DNA of 64,000 nucleotides from Alphaproteobacteria bacterium (GTDB lineage: Bacteria > Pseudomonadota > Alphaproteobacteria > Micavibrionales > Micavibrionaceae), in NCBI GenBank assembly GCA_024279035.1, contig JAJRSA010000037.1:62001-126000 (forward strand). The letters run 5' to 3'. How positions within the stretch are numbered: position 1 is the first letter of the stretch; every line of letters begins with the position of its first letter. The notes under the pieces were generated by a model, which was given only the letters and a program-made list of their open reading frames with translations, made no database searches and was not told the DNA's origin. The position numbers were made by a program, and so were the translations under genes. Of the stretch, positions 16,315-24,652 are shown in pieces.

Positions 16315-17094
16315 TTAAGTATAGTGGGTATCAAAGGTAGTATTAAAACTTTCTGGCATACTGTGTCTATAACTTTGTACAGACAGCGCATTGGCTTGTA
16401 GAAAAAGGTTATCCTCTAATATTTTTTTATAAAACACTACATCTGTCTTTTGGGCTTTTTCTAGTACAAACGAGAGAGAGGAATTTATCCTCTGTCTTAA
16501 AATTTCATAGAACCCATATTCTTTAAGCTGTGCGTGTAATGTTTGCTCATTTAGAGCGTTTGAGGGCATGAGAGATCCATCAAGTTTAATGGTGTGAATA
16601 TGGATACCCCTTTTTTCCATTTCAAAATACCAGTGGCCTGTAGAGGCCCCTGTCCCAAAGTCGTCCATACAAAGCGGTATCCCCATATTCTGTATTGTTT
16701 TTAATGTATCGAAAAGAGGTGTAAGCGTATGTTTGTTGATATTCTCTATAAAAACATCTTCCTTTATTTCTAATTTAATCTGAGAAGGAGAAACAGCGTT
16801 CTCTTCTAGAATGTTTTTTATCTCTGCAGTTAAGAAAGGGCGTTCTAGTGTTTGCCTGTCTAAGTTGATGTTAATCTGAGGGGCAGGCGTTTCAAGAAAG
16901 GAGAGCGCATTAATTAATGCACAGCTCTGGTGAAGGACAGTAAAAAACACATCAGACAAACGGCCGTCAGTCTCCATTTGAGGCAGGAAATCTGCGGGGA
17001 GGAGTACATTTCCCTCTATAGTCTCTTGTCGGATAAGAGCTTCAAGGTGGAGGGAGGGGGAGCCTACAATTTGTTGGAAATATGGACACAGCAT
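16315..17094 (-). CDS. EAL domain protein (c-di-GMP phosphodiesterase-like, partly degenerate)
   Basis: The 259-residue product is almost only an EAL domain. EAL is intact (E18 in LEALIRQ), as are the asparagine of QININLD, the glutamate of KLEIKED, MDDFGTGAS and IKLDGSLM. The later EGVE motif reads SFVLEKAQK, and the terminal QGY/F motif is absent, so catalysis is doubtful. The ATG at 17094 is chosen; a GTG at 17145 is also open, and neither has a good ribosome site. It stands alone, convergent to prs. Confidence 0.8.
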   Translation of the reverse strand: MLCPYFQQIVGSPSLHLEALIRQETIEGNVLLPADFLPQMETDGRLSDVFFTVLHQSCALINALSFLETPAPQININLDRQTLERPFLTAEIKNILEENAVSPSQIKLEIKEDVFIENINKHTLTPLFDTLKTIQNMGIPLCMDDFGTGASTGHWYFEMEKRGIHIHTIKLDGSLMPSNALNEQTLHAQLKEYGFYEILRQRINSSLSFVLEKAQKTDVVFYKKILEDNLFLQANALSVQSYRHSMPESFNTTFDTHYT

Positions 17095-17214
17095 AATTCT
17101 AGTATTTACTCTCTTTAAGTCTTGTCTGATCCTAATTATAGGCACTAAGATAGAAAATCAAGAAGAATTATATTAAAATATGTCAATAAAAAGATGTTGT
17201 CTATTCTTAACCGT

Positions 17215-17301
17215 ATAAATCCCTTGCATCTCCTCTTTAAATCTGCTTAATAAGCGTGTCCAACACCCCTGGAGGTTGGATATATTTAACTTAAAGAGGA
17301 G
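17215..17301 (+). promoter_or_regulatory. rplY promoter -10 and leader with sequestered ribosome-binding site
   Basis: TATAAA at 17215-17220 is a likely -10, giving transcription from about 17227. The leader then opens with CTCCTCTTTAA (17230-17240), an exact inverse of TTAAAGAGGAG (17291-17301), which contains the rplY Shine-Dalgarno 9 nt before ATG 17311. Between them lies a nested hairpin TCCAAC (17259-17264)/GTTGGA (17275-17280). The outer helix would hide the ribosome site. This is a candidate cis-regulatory RNA, possibly for autoregulation by the rRNA-binding product. No clear -35 box is visible. Confidence 0.55.
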
Positions 17302-17310
17302 TAGTCGATT

Positions 17311-17973
17311 ATGGCGAATACATATCAAATGGCTGCGCAAACTCGAGATCGAGCCGGTAAGGGGATAGCTCGTGCGTTGCGTAGAGAAAAAAGAGTGCCT
17401 GCTGTTATATACGGGGACAGCAAAGAACCAGTTTTAATAAGCTTATCATCTCGTGATGTCGAGGTGGAGTACCACAAGGCTCATATGTACACAATGTTGT
17501 GCGATATTGAGATAGACGGGAAAAAGAACTCTGTTCTTGCCCGTGATATTCAAGTTCACCCTGTGACAGATCGTGTGATCCATGTTGATTTCTTGCGTGT
17601 CTCGAAGAAAACAAAAATTGCTGTGGCGGTGCCTGTACATTTCATTAATCAAGAGGAATGTAAAGGATTACAAAAGAAAGGTGTCTTGAATATTGTACGT
17701 CATGAGATTGAATTGATGTGTTCTGCGACACATATCCCTGAATTTATTGAGTTGGATATGACACCGTTTGTAATTGGAGATTCGTTGAAATCGTCTCATC
17801 TGAACTTACCTGAAGGTGCTGTTTCGACAGCAGACCGTGATATAACAATCGCAAATCTTCTTGCACCACGAAAAGAGGAAGTTATTGAAGACACAGCAGA
17901 AGAAGATGCTGAAGGTGAAGAGTCTGAAGGTGATGCCGATGATTCAGCAGACGCAGATAAAGATAAAGAATAA
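17311..17973 (+). CDS. rplY: 50S ribosomal protein L25 (long, CTC type)
   Basis: The 220-residue protein has the N-terminal 5S rRNA-binding L25 domain (residues 5-95: GKGIARALRREKRVPAVIYG, HPVTDRVIHVDFLRV). A C-terminal TL5/CTC beta domain follows, ending around 190. The last 30 residues are a very acidic tail (EEDAEGEESEGDADDSADAD). The long form is typical of alphaproteobacteria. AGAGGAG 9 nt before the ATG is predicted to be paired in the leader. pth follows 28 bp downstream, a common rplY-pth-ychF order. Confidence 0.96.
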   Translation: MANTYQMAAQTRDRAGKGIARALRREKRVPAVIYGDSKEPVLISLSSRDVEVEYHKAHMYTMLCDIEIDGKKNSVLARDIQVHPVTDRVIHVDFLRVSKKTKIAVAVPVHFINQEECKGLQKKGVLNIVRHEIELMCSATHIPEFIELDMTPFVIGDSLKSSHLNLPEGAVSTADRDITIANLLAPRKEEVIEDTAEEDAEGEESEGDADDSADADKDKE

Positions 17974-18001
17974 TGATTTTATAAGAAATGAGGGGTAGAG
18001 T

Positions 18002-18640
18002 ATGTCCCTCATCTCCTTTCTTTCAAAAATCCTCACTTTTTCACAAGAGGAGAGTCCTGTGTTTTTATTAGTGGGGCTTGGAAATCCAGGCGAACAACAC
18101 AAAAAAAATAGACATAATATTGGCTTTATGGCGATTGATGAGATTGCAAAATCTTATGGCTTTCCAGCTTTTAAATCGAAATTCCAAGGCTCCTATAGCG
18201 AAGGACGCATTGGTGCGTATAAAGTAGGGCTGTTGAAACCTGCTACGTTTATGAACGAGTCGGGGCGGTCTGTCGGGGTGGCCACACAATTCTATAAAAT
18301 ATCCTCTGCGCATATTATTGTTTTTCATGATGAGTTAGATTTACCTCCCTCTAAAGTTAAAATAAAAGTTGGAGGCGGCCATGCTGGGCATAATGGTTTG
18401 CGGTCTTTAGATGCACATTTGGGAGATAAAAACTATAAGCGTGTGCGCATGGGGATAGGGCACCCCAGAGATTTAGGAGGGGATAAGAATGGAGTAAGTT
18501 CTTATGTGCTCAGTAATTTCCCAAAAGCAGATCACAAATGGCTAGAGAATGTACTTTATGGCACAGAAAAGAATATAGAATTGCTTTTGGACAAGAAAAA
18601 TGATGAATTTATGACCCGTGTGGCAGAAATTACAAAATAA
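18002..18640 (+). CDS. pth: Peptidyl-tRNA hydrolase
   Basis: The enzyme recycles peptidyl-tRNAs released from stalled ribosomes. Conserved marks: LLVGLGNPGEQHKKNRHNIG with the catalytic histidine, LLKPATFMNESG, VFHDELDLP with the catalytic aspartate, and GGGHAGHNGLRS. The 212-residue protein carries about 18 extra N-terminal residues (MSLISFLSKILTFSQEES) before the usual first strand. No other in-frame ATG lies before FLLVGLGN. Located between rplY and ychF in the common translation cluster. Confidence 0.95.
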   Translation: MSLISFLSKILTFSQEESPVFLLVGLGNPGEQHKKNRHNIGFMAIDEIAKSYGFPAFKSKFQGSYSEGRIGAYKVGLLKPATFMNESGRSVGVATQFYKISSAHIIVFHDELDLPPSKVKIKVGGGHAGHNGLRSLDAHLGDKNYKRVRMGIGHPRDLGGDKNGVSSYVLSNFPKADHKWLENVLYGTEKNIELLLDKKNDEFMTRVAEITK

Positions 18641-18655
18641 AAAAGGAACCTAAAA

Positions 18656-19756
18656 ATGAGTTTTAATTGTGGAATAGTGGGCTTGCCCAATGTTGGAAAA
18701 TCAACTTTGTTTAATGCCTTAACCCAAACAGCTGCGGCTCAAGCGGCGAATTTCCCTTTTTGTACGATTGAGCCGAATGTGGGGAAGGTGGCTGTGCCTG
18801 ATGAGCGTTTGGATGCGATTGCCAAAATTGGAGGTTCTGCCAAGATTATTCCTGCACAGTTGGAGTTTGTGGATATTGCGGGTCTTGTGAAAGGCGCAAG
18901 CCAAGGGGAGGGGCTTGGCAATCAGTTTCTGGCTAATATTCGTGAGACGGATGCCATTATTCATGTACTTCGTTGCTTTGAGGATGGAGATATCACACAT
19001 GTAGAGAATTCCATTGATCCTCTCCGTGATGCAGAGACGATTGAAACAGAATTGATGCTGGCTGATCTTGAAAGCATAGATCGTCAGCTCACCAATGTGG
19101 CGCGCAAAGCTAAATCAGGAGATAAAGACAGCAAGACGCAATTAGATATTATGGAGAAGATGAAGATCGCTCTTGAGGCGGGAGACCCTGCGATCTCTGT
19201 AGATCTCACAGAGGATGAACGCCCATTGGCCAAAGCCCTCTGCCTGTTGAGTGCTAAACCTATCTTATATGTGTGTAATGTCTCTGAAGAAGATGCTAGT
19301 ACAGGCAACGCATGGACACAAAAAGTAGAGGCCATGGCAAAAGAGAAAGGCGCGCGCTCTGTGAGTGTCAGTGCTGCTATTGAGTCTGAAATTGCCCAAC
19401 TTGACTCTCCAGAAGATCGCGCAGAACTGTTAGACTCAATGGGATTAAATGAACCTGGGTTGAATAAAATCATTCGCGCAGGCTATAGCTTGCTGACGCT
19501 TAGAAACTATTTCACAGTTGGCCCTAAGGAAGCGCGCGCATGGACAATTTCTATCGGCGATAAAGCCCCTCAAGCGGCAGGAAAAATCCATTCAGATTTT
19601 GAAAAAGGCTTTATTCGAGCTGAAACGATTGCCTATGACGACTATGTGAACTGCAATGGGGAGCAAGGCGCGAAAGAAGCAGGGAAAATGCGCCAAGAAG
19701 GCAAAGACTATATTGTTCAAGATGGAGATGTGATTTTGTTTCGGCAGAATACATGA
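18656..19756 (+). CDS. ychF: Ribosome-associated ATPase/GTPase YchF
   Basis: An OLA1-type P-loop protein that prefers ATP and associates with ribosomes. Residues 8-15 (GLPNVGKS) form the P-loop. VDIAGLVKGASQGEGLGNQF is the G3/switch region, and the TGS domain lies at the C-terminus (FTVGPKEARAWTI, DFEKGFIRAETIAYDDY). 366 residues is the family length. AAAGGA precedes the start. Its stop overlaps the following acyltransferase start as ATGA, coupling the two although they are functionally unrelated. Confidence 0.96.
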   Translation: MSFNCGIVGLPNVGKSTLFNALTQTAAAQAANFPFCTIEPNVGKVAVPDERLDAIAKIGGSAKIIPAQLEFVDIAGLVKGASQGEGLGNQFLANIRETDAIIHVLRCFEDGDITHVENSIDPLRDAETIETELMLADLESIDRQLTNVARKAKSGDKDSKTQLDIMEKMKIALEAGDPAISVDLTEDERPLAKALCLLSAKPILYVCNVSEEDASTGNAWTQKVEAMAKEKGARSVSVSAAIESEIAQLDSPEDRAELLDSMGLNEPGLNKIIRAGYSLLTLRNYFTVGPKEARAWTISIGDKAPQAAGKIHSDFEKGFIRAETIAYDDYVNCNGEQGAKEAGKMRQEGKDYIVQDGDVILFRQNT

Positions 19757-21642
19757 GTTTAAACTATCGCAAAGATATTGATGGTCTCCGTGCTGTCGCT
19801 GTTCTTTTGGTGGTGTTTTACCATTTGAGACTACCTTATGTAACAGGAGGATATATAGGCGTTGATGTCTTCTTTGTGATTTCTGGGTTTTTAATTACCT
19901 CCATTATTGTCAGAGAAATAGATAAGGGGACATTTTCTCTTCTTAATTTTTACGAAAGACGGATACGACGGATATTGCCTGCCTTATTTTGTGTTGTCTT
20001 TGCAACCATGAGTGTTGGCTATTTTATTCTGTTCCCCCCTGAGTTTGAATATTTTGGACAAAGTGTCCTCTCAACCATAGGCTTTGCCTCCAATATTTTG
20101 TTTTGGAAAGAGTCAGGCTATTTTGAAGTTGAGGCGGATCTTGTGCCTCTCTTACATACATGGTCTTTGGCTGTGGAAGAGCAGTTTTATATCTTATTTC
20201 CTTTTTATGTGCTTCTTGTCTCCAAATTTTGTCGGCGGTGGAGAACAGCTCTGACGCTGATCTGTTTTTGCCTTTCTTTGGTGATGAGTGTGGTCGCGCT
20301 TGAATATGCTAAATATTCCGCTGTATTCTATCTTCTTCCGCCTCGTGGATGGGAATTATTGATGGGGTCTTTGCTCGCTTTGTCTGTTTTTTCGCCTCTT
20401 AAAAACAAAATGGCGTGTCAGATCTTAGGCCTTATAGGGATTTGTCTTATTTTATACGCAGGCTTTTATTTTGATGATAATACATTGTTCCCGGGTGCTT
20501 ATGCTCTCTTTCCAACATTAGGCGCAGGGCTGTTGATCTATACAGGGATGAATATGAACACATTCTCCTCAAAAATATTAAGCTTAAGAGTGCCTGTCTT
20601 TATTGGAAAAATTTCTTACTCCTTGTATTTATGGCACTGGCCTCTGATTGTTTTTTATAATTATGCCTCTCCTCTAGAGATGACAAATCTCTCGCGGGCT
20701 TTAATTTTTGTCTCAGCCTTTCTCCTTTCTGTTCTCTCTTGGCGCTATGTTGAACAGCCATTCCGTCAAAATAAAGACAGGGCACGAGGGCGTGTTTTTC
20801 TTCTTGCTGGCGGGGCAAGTCTCCTTCTGGCTCTGGTAGGGGGAAGTATCTATCTCCTCAAAGGGATACCAGATCGTTTTCCTGAAGACGTCCAAAAACT
20901 TGCAGACGCAACGGTTGGCTATCCTTTGCCTTCTATCAAACATCTTGGGTTTGAAGGCTATGGAGGAGAATTGGGCGCTTTGGATCAAAAGCCAAGCTTT
21001 ATTGTCTGGGGAGATTCCCATGCTCAAGCCGCCATCCCTGCGCTCGATTCAATGGCGAAGGACGCAGGACAAAAAGGGTATCTCTTAGAAGATTCAGGGT
21101 GCATGCCGTCTTTAGAAACAATTTCTATATTTGAAGAGGCCTGTAATGATTTTAATCAAGATGTTCTCACTTTTATAAAAGATAATCCAGAGATCACGCG
21201 TGTCATTATGATTTCACGGTGGAGCGCCTATGCACGGCGTTTGAATAGAACAGATGAGACAAAATCTTTCGATGAACATCTGAAAATTGTGTTTGAAACC
21301 CTCACAGCACACGGCAAAGACATTTACTTCGTTGTCGAAGTTCCTCAACTTGCGATGAAAAGAGTCCCTCTCTATCTCGCGCGTGCAAAATATTATGGAC
21401 AAGAGGTGCATCTTGAAACATCTTTGAAAGACCATTTAGAAAAACAAAAGACAGTCTATAAAACGATAGAGAATTTAAAAGGAAATTATAAGTTTTCAAT
21501 TCTCTATCCCCATAACGCTCTATGTCATGAAGACATCTGCGCGGTCATCCATGACGGTAGACCCCTATATTACGACGATGATCATCTCTCCACCTATGGA
21601 GCAAGTCATATTCAAGACGCGTATAGGTCTTTGTTTCAATAA
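19753..21642 (+). CDS. OafA/YrhL-type acyltransferase with SGNH domain
   Basis: A membrane acyltransferase-3 protein of 629 residues, likely O-acetylating a surface polysaccharide such as O-antigen. It opens with YRKDIDGLRAVAVLLVVFYH (catalytic histidine near residue 23) and IGVDVFFVISGFLI, the standard signature. About ten hydrophobic helices continue to around 370. The C-terminal SGNH part carries FIVWGDSHAQAAIP (serine block) and DDDHLSTYGASHI (Asp-His block). The ATG overlaps the ychF stop by 4 bp. No glycan locus is adjacent. Confidence 0.9.
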   Translation: MSLNYRKDIDGLRAVAVLLVVFYHLRLPYVTGGYIGVDVFFVISGFLITSIIVREIDKGTFSLLNFYERRIRRILPALFCVVFATMSVGYFILFPPEFEYFGQSVLSTIGFASNILFWKESGYFEVEADLVPLLHTWSLAVEEQFYILFPFYVLLVSKFCRRWRTALTLICFCLSLVMSVVALEYAKYSAVFYLLPPRGWELLMGSLLALSVFSPLKNKMACQILGLIGICLILYAGFYFDDNTLFPGAYALFPTLGAGLLIYTGMNMNTFSSKILSLRVPVFIGKISYSLYLWHWPLIVFYNYASPLEMTNLSRALIFVSAFLLSVLSWRYVEQPFRQNKDRARGRVFLLAGGASLLLALVGGSIYLLKGIPDRFPEDVQKLADATVGYPLPSIKHLGFEGYGGELGALDQKPSFIVWGDSHAQAAIPALDSMAKDAGQKGYLLEDSGCMPSLETISIFEEACNDFNQDVLTFIKDNPEITRVIMISRWSAYARRLNRTDETKSFDEHLKIVFETLTAHGKDIYFVVEVPQLAMKRVPLYLARAKYYGQEVHLETSLKDHLEKQKTVYKTIENLKGNYKFSILYPHNALCHEDICAVIHDGRPLYYDDDHLSTYGASHIQDAYRSLFQ

Positions 21643-21651
21643 AGAAAAAAA

Positions 21652-22521
21652 TTATAGCCTCACCAGCTCTTCATAAGCTGATCTGAGGAGTTTGGTCATC
21701 GCTCCAACGATATAGTCTTGTTCATCAATTTTTCCAACAGCTGTAATTTCAGCCGCAGTGCCTGTAATAAACACTTCATCGGCCTCATAGAGTTCTTCTG
21801 GAAGGATGGTTTTAACTTCAACAGGGATGTTTTTTTCTTTTGCTATTTCAATGATCGTTTGACGGGTAATGCCATCAAGAAAACAATCAGGTGTAGGGGT
21901 TTTGAGGATATTATCTTTGACGATAAACAGATTCGCCCCTGAGGATTCGGCAACATGTCCACGGTAATCAAGCATGAGCGCATCGTGACAGCCTTGTCGC
22001 ATCGCTTCTTCTTTTGCGAGAGTACCTATCATGTAAAGGCCTGCGGCTTTACTCTCTGTAGGGGCTGTATTTGCGGGTGGTTTTCTCCATTGTGATGTTT
22101 TGAGATGTATCCCATTATCCCGAAGCTCTTGAGGGAAATAGGTAGGCCAATACCATGCGCCGATTGCGACATTAATACGCGAAGCAGGGGCAGAAATCCC
22201 CATCTCTTCTCCTCCTCGCCAAGCAAACGCACGGATATAGGCATCTGTAAGATTGTTCTTTTGGATGAGCGTTTTTTTTGCTTTTTCTATCTCTTCAAGG
22301 GAGGAGGGTATCTCCATGCCTAGAATTTTGGCTGAATTAAAAAGACGGGCTGTATGCTCTTGGGATTTAAAAATTTTCTTGTTATAGGCGCGTTCCCCTT
22401 CAAAAACAGAGCTTGCATAGTGGAGGCCATGATTAATGAGATGGGTGTTGGCCTCTGCCCAAGGCGTTATAATGCCATTGATCCACATATGACCTTTTTT
22501 GGCGTCTTCTGGCATTAACAT
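21652..22521 (-). CDS. ilvE: Branched-chain amino acid aminotransferase
   Basis: A class IV PLP enzyme catalysing the last step of valine, leucine and isoleucine synthesis. Key regions: MWINGIITPWAEANTHLINH, GLHYASSVFEGERAY, the PLP lysine in TESKAAGLYM, VAESSGANLFIVKD, TPTPDCFLDGITRQTIIEIA and VFITGTAAEITAV. Length 289 is normal. ATGs at 22521 and 22515 are both possible. It diverges from an OmpR-type regulator across 55 bp in which the -10-like TATACT reads TATAGT-like on this strand as well. Confidence 0.94.
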   Translation of the reverse strand: MLMPEDAKKGHMWINGIITPWAEANTHLINHGLHYASSVFEGERAYNKKIFKSQEHTARLFNSAKILGMEIPSSLEEIEKAKKTLIQKNNLTDAYIRAFAWRGGEEMGISAPASRINVAIGAWYWPTYFPQELRDNGIHLKTSQWRKPPANTAPTESKAAGLYMIGTLAKEEAMRQGCHDALMLDYRGHVAESSGANLFIVKDNILKTPTPDCFLDGITRQTIIEIAKEKNIPVEVKTILPEELYEADEVFITGTAAEITAVGKIDEQDYIVGAMTKLLRSAYEELVRL

Positions 22522-22562
22522 GTTACGATGACTTTCTTGTTTTTTTAAGAGTGAATCCGCAC

Positions 22563-22568
22563 TATACT
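22563..22568 (+). promoter_or_regulatory. -10 box giving a probable leaderless mRNA
   Basis: TATACT ends 8 nt before the ATG at 22577, so initiation about 7 nt downstream would start at or next to the start codon. No Shine-Dalgarno precedes that ATG. A convincing -35 box is not visible; TTGTTT lies 19 nt upstream. Confidence 0.4.
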
Positions 22569-22576
22569 ATACCCCA

Positions 22577-23263
22577 ATGTCCTTTGAAGAGAAAAAACAT
22601 ATTTTAATTATAGACGATGATGATCGCATACGCGCTCTTCTCGTGCGGTATCTTGAGAAAAAAGACTGTGTTGTCATGGAGGCAGAAAACGCCTCCCATG
22701 CTGAAAAAATTCTTGAAGAGTTTTTATTTGATATTTTAATCGTTGATGTGATGATGCCAAAGAAGAGCGGTTTTGAGTTTGCGCGCACGCTCCGAGAGAC
22801 ATCAGATATTCCCATTCTCTTTCTTACGGCCAAAACAGAGATGTCTGATAAAGTTGAGGGATTTGAGATTGGCGCAGATGATTATCTCTCAAAACCTTTC
22901 GAGCCTGAAGAATTAATGATGCGTATCGAGGCTATTTTACGGCGACGAGGTCTTAATTTGCAGAAGAAAGAGAGCCTGACGATTGGACAATGGGTCTATG
23001 ATCGAAAGCGGGCTGATCTTGTGTCTGGAGATCAAACCTTGCGCTTAACAGATGTAGAAAAAAGACTGTTAGAGACCTTTCTCTCTCAGCCTGACCATAT
23101 ATTTTCAAGGGAAATACTGGCTCAAAAACTTGGTGGGGAGGGCAATGATCGGACGATTGATGTTCAAGTGACACGCCTGCGCAAAAAGATCGAAGAGAAT
23201 CCTAAAAAACCAAAGCTTCTCCAAACTGTACGAGGAAAGGGTTATATTTTTCACTCAGAATGA
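22577..23263 (+). CDS. OmpR-family response regulator
   Basis: A 228-residue two-domain regulator. The receiver domain has the acidic pocket IIDDDD (11-16), the phosphoacceptor D57 (ILIVDVMMP), FLTAKTE and ADDYLSKPFEPEEL. A winged-helix DNA-binding domain of OmpR type follows (RLTDVEKRLLETFLSQPDHI, DVQVTRLRKKIEENP, LLQTVRGKGYIF). The last codon overlaps the start of the histidine kinase as ATGA, so the two form a cognate pair. The mRNA may be leaderless. Confidence 0.93.
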   Translation: MSFEEKKHILIIDDDDRIRALLVRYLEKKDCVVMEAENASHAEKILEEFLFDILIVDVMMPKKSGFEFARTLRETSDIPILFLTAKTEMSDKVEGFEIGADDYLSKPFEPEELMMRIEAILRRRGLNLQKKESLTIGQWVYDRKRADLVSGDQTLRLTDVEKRLLETFLSQPDHIFSREILAQKLGGEGNDRTIDVQVTRLRKKIEENPKKPKLLQTVRGKGYIFHSE

Positions 23264-24573
23264 TACATTTTCTTAAAAAAATACTCCCACATACTCTGTT
23301 TGGACGATCTTTAATGATTATCCTAACTCCTGCCATTCTTCTTCAACTCATTTTGATGGTCGTCTTTTTGGATAATCACTGGAAAAAAATGACCATGCGC
23401 TACTCGGAAAGTATAGCAGGAGAAGTGGCCTTGATCGTCCAAGGGTACAAAGTTCATCATCAAACCAACATGATCCCCACTTCTCTTAAATCCTATTTTC
23501 GGATGGACGTTGATTTACATGAAAGAGAGATAACGGAAACTAAAATAGTTACCAAAGGGCTATGGGAGAAATGGGTTGTTGAATTCTTAGATGAAGCGCT
23601 CCGTGTTCATATCTCTGATCCTTACGAAATTATCTATAATTCAAAAGGAAATATTGTCACGATATATGTGGATGTTGGGCGCAAGACAGTCTCTATTCAG
23701 TTCCCTGATCGCCGTATATTTACGTCTTCCTCCTATATTTTTCTCCTGTGGATGGTTCTCTCTGCTCTTATTTTATCCTTTATCTCAATATGGTTTATGC
23801 GCAACCAAATTCGCCCGATTAGAAAATTGGCTGTTGCTGCTGATCGTTTTGGACGAGGCTTGGATGCCGGTATTTTTAAACCCTCAGGCGCACGTGAAGT
23901 TCGACAAGCGGCGCATGCCTTTATCGTTATGCGGGATCGTCTTCAACGTCAAATGGATCAAAGAACAACGATGCTGGCTGGTATTTCTCATGATTTGCGC
24001 ACCCCTCTTACACGTTTAAAATTGGCCTTGAGTATGCAAGAAAACAGTGAAGATGTCCAAGATATGAAGCGCGACGTCGATGAAATGGATCGTATGATGA
24101 ATGGCTATCTTGATTTTGTACGAGGGGACGGAGACGAAGACATTCAGCAGGTGAATATATCGGAGCTTATTGAGCATGTAATTGATCTGAACAAAGAAGA
24201 GAAAGAGAGACTCTCATATAACACTCAGGAAAGTTATTTATTATCTGTGCGTCCTCTCTCCTTAGAAAGATGCATTGGAAACTTAATTAGAAATGCCCTG
24301 AAATATGCAGACCATATCAGTATCTCTCTTACACAAGAGGAAAACCATCTCTTTGTTTATATCGATGATGATGGAGAAGGCATTCCTGAAGATCAAAGAA
24401 TGGACGTCTTTAAAGCCTTCTACCGTCTTGATAAAGCACGAAATTCTTCCACAGGTGGGGTTGGGTTAGGCCTTACAATTGCAAAAGATATAGCACTTGC
24501 ACATGGCGGAGATGTTCTCTTATCAGAGTCTTCTCAGGGCGGTTTGAGGGCAACTATTATGCTCCCTCTTTAA
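23260..24573 (+). CDS. EnvZ-type sensor histidine kinase
   Basis: A 437-residue inner-membrane kinase, partner of the preceding OmpR-type regulator. The first transmembrane helix is near residues 15-38, a short periplasmic domain spans about 40-155, and the second helix is near 158-182. HAMP follows (RNQIRPIRKLAVAADRFGRG). The DHp phospho-site is H244 in ISHDLRTPLTRLK, and the ATPase domain carries IGNLIRNALKYA, IDDDGEGIPEDQ and VGLGLTIAKDIAL. The first 40 residues are similar in style to the alphaproteobacterial EnvZ group. The signal sensed is unknown. Confidence 0.93.
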   Translation: MIHFLKKILPHTLFGRSLMIILTPAILLQLILMVVFLDNHWKKMTMRYSESIAGEVALIVQGYKVHHQTNMIPTSLKSYFRMDVDLHEREITETKIVTKGLWEKWVVEFLDEALRVHISDPYEIIYNSKGNIVTIYVDVGRKTVSIQFPDRRIFTSSSYIFLLWMVLSALILSFISIWFMRNQIRPIRKLAVAADRFGRGLDAGIFKPSGAREVRQAAHAFIVMRDRLQRQMDQRTTMLAGISHDLRTPLTRLKLALSMQENSEDVQDMKRDVDEMDRMMNGYLDFVRGDGDEDIQQVNISELIEHVIDLNKEEKERLSYNTQESYLLSVRPLSLERCIGNLIRNALKYADHISISLTQEENHLFVYIDDDGEGIPEDQRMDVFKAFYRLDKARNSSTGGVGLGLTIAKDIALAHGGDVLLSESSQGGLRATIMLPL

Positions 24574-24588
24574 AAAATATTTTATATA

Positions 24589-24604
24589 TTTACAATTATT
24601 TAAC
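24589..24604 (+). promoter_or_regulatory. Candidate CtrA-like box upstream of the PAS kinase
   Basis: TTTACAATTATTTAAC fits TTTA-N7-TTAAC, one mismatch from the CtrA consensus TTAA-N7-TTAA(C). It is 49 bp before the kinase start. The same TTTA-N7-TTAAC arrangement occurs upstream of ctrA in this window. Confidence 0.3.
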
Positions 24605-24652
24605 TTCATTCGGCGATGATACTTAAGAGAGGTATTTTTTAGGAATATTTAC

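Noticed and set aside
21540-21560. GTCATCCATGACGG inside the acyltransferase
   Set aside because: It is short, encodes a normal family position and does not extend into the dispersed repeat.
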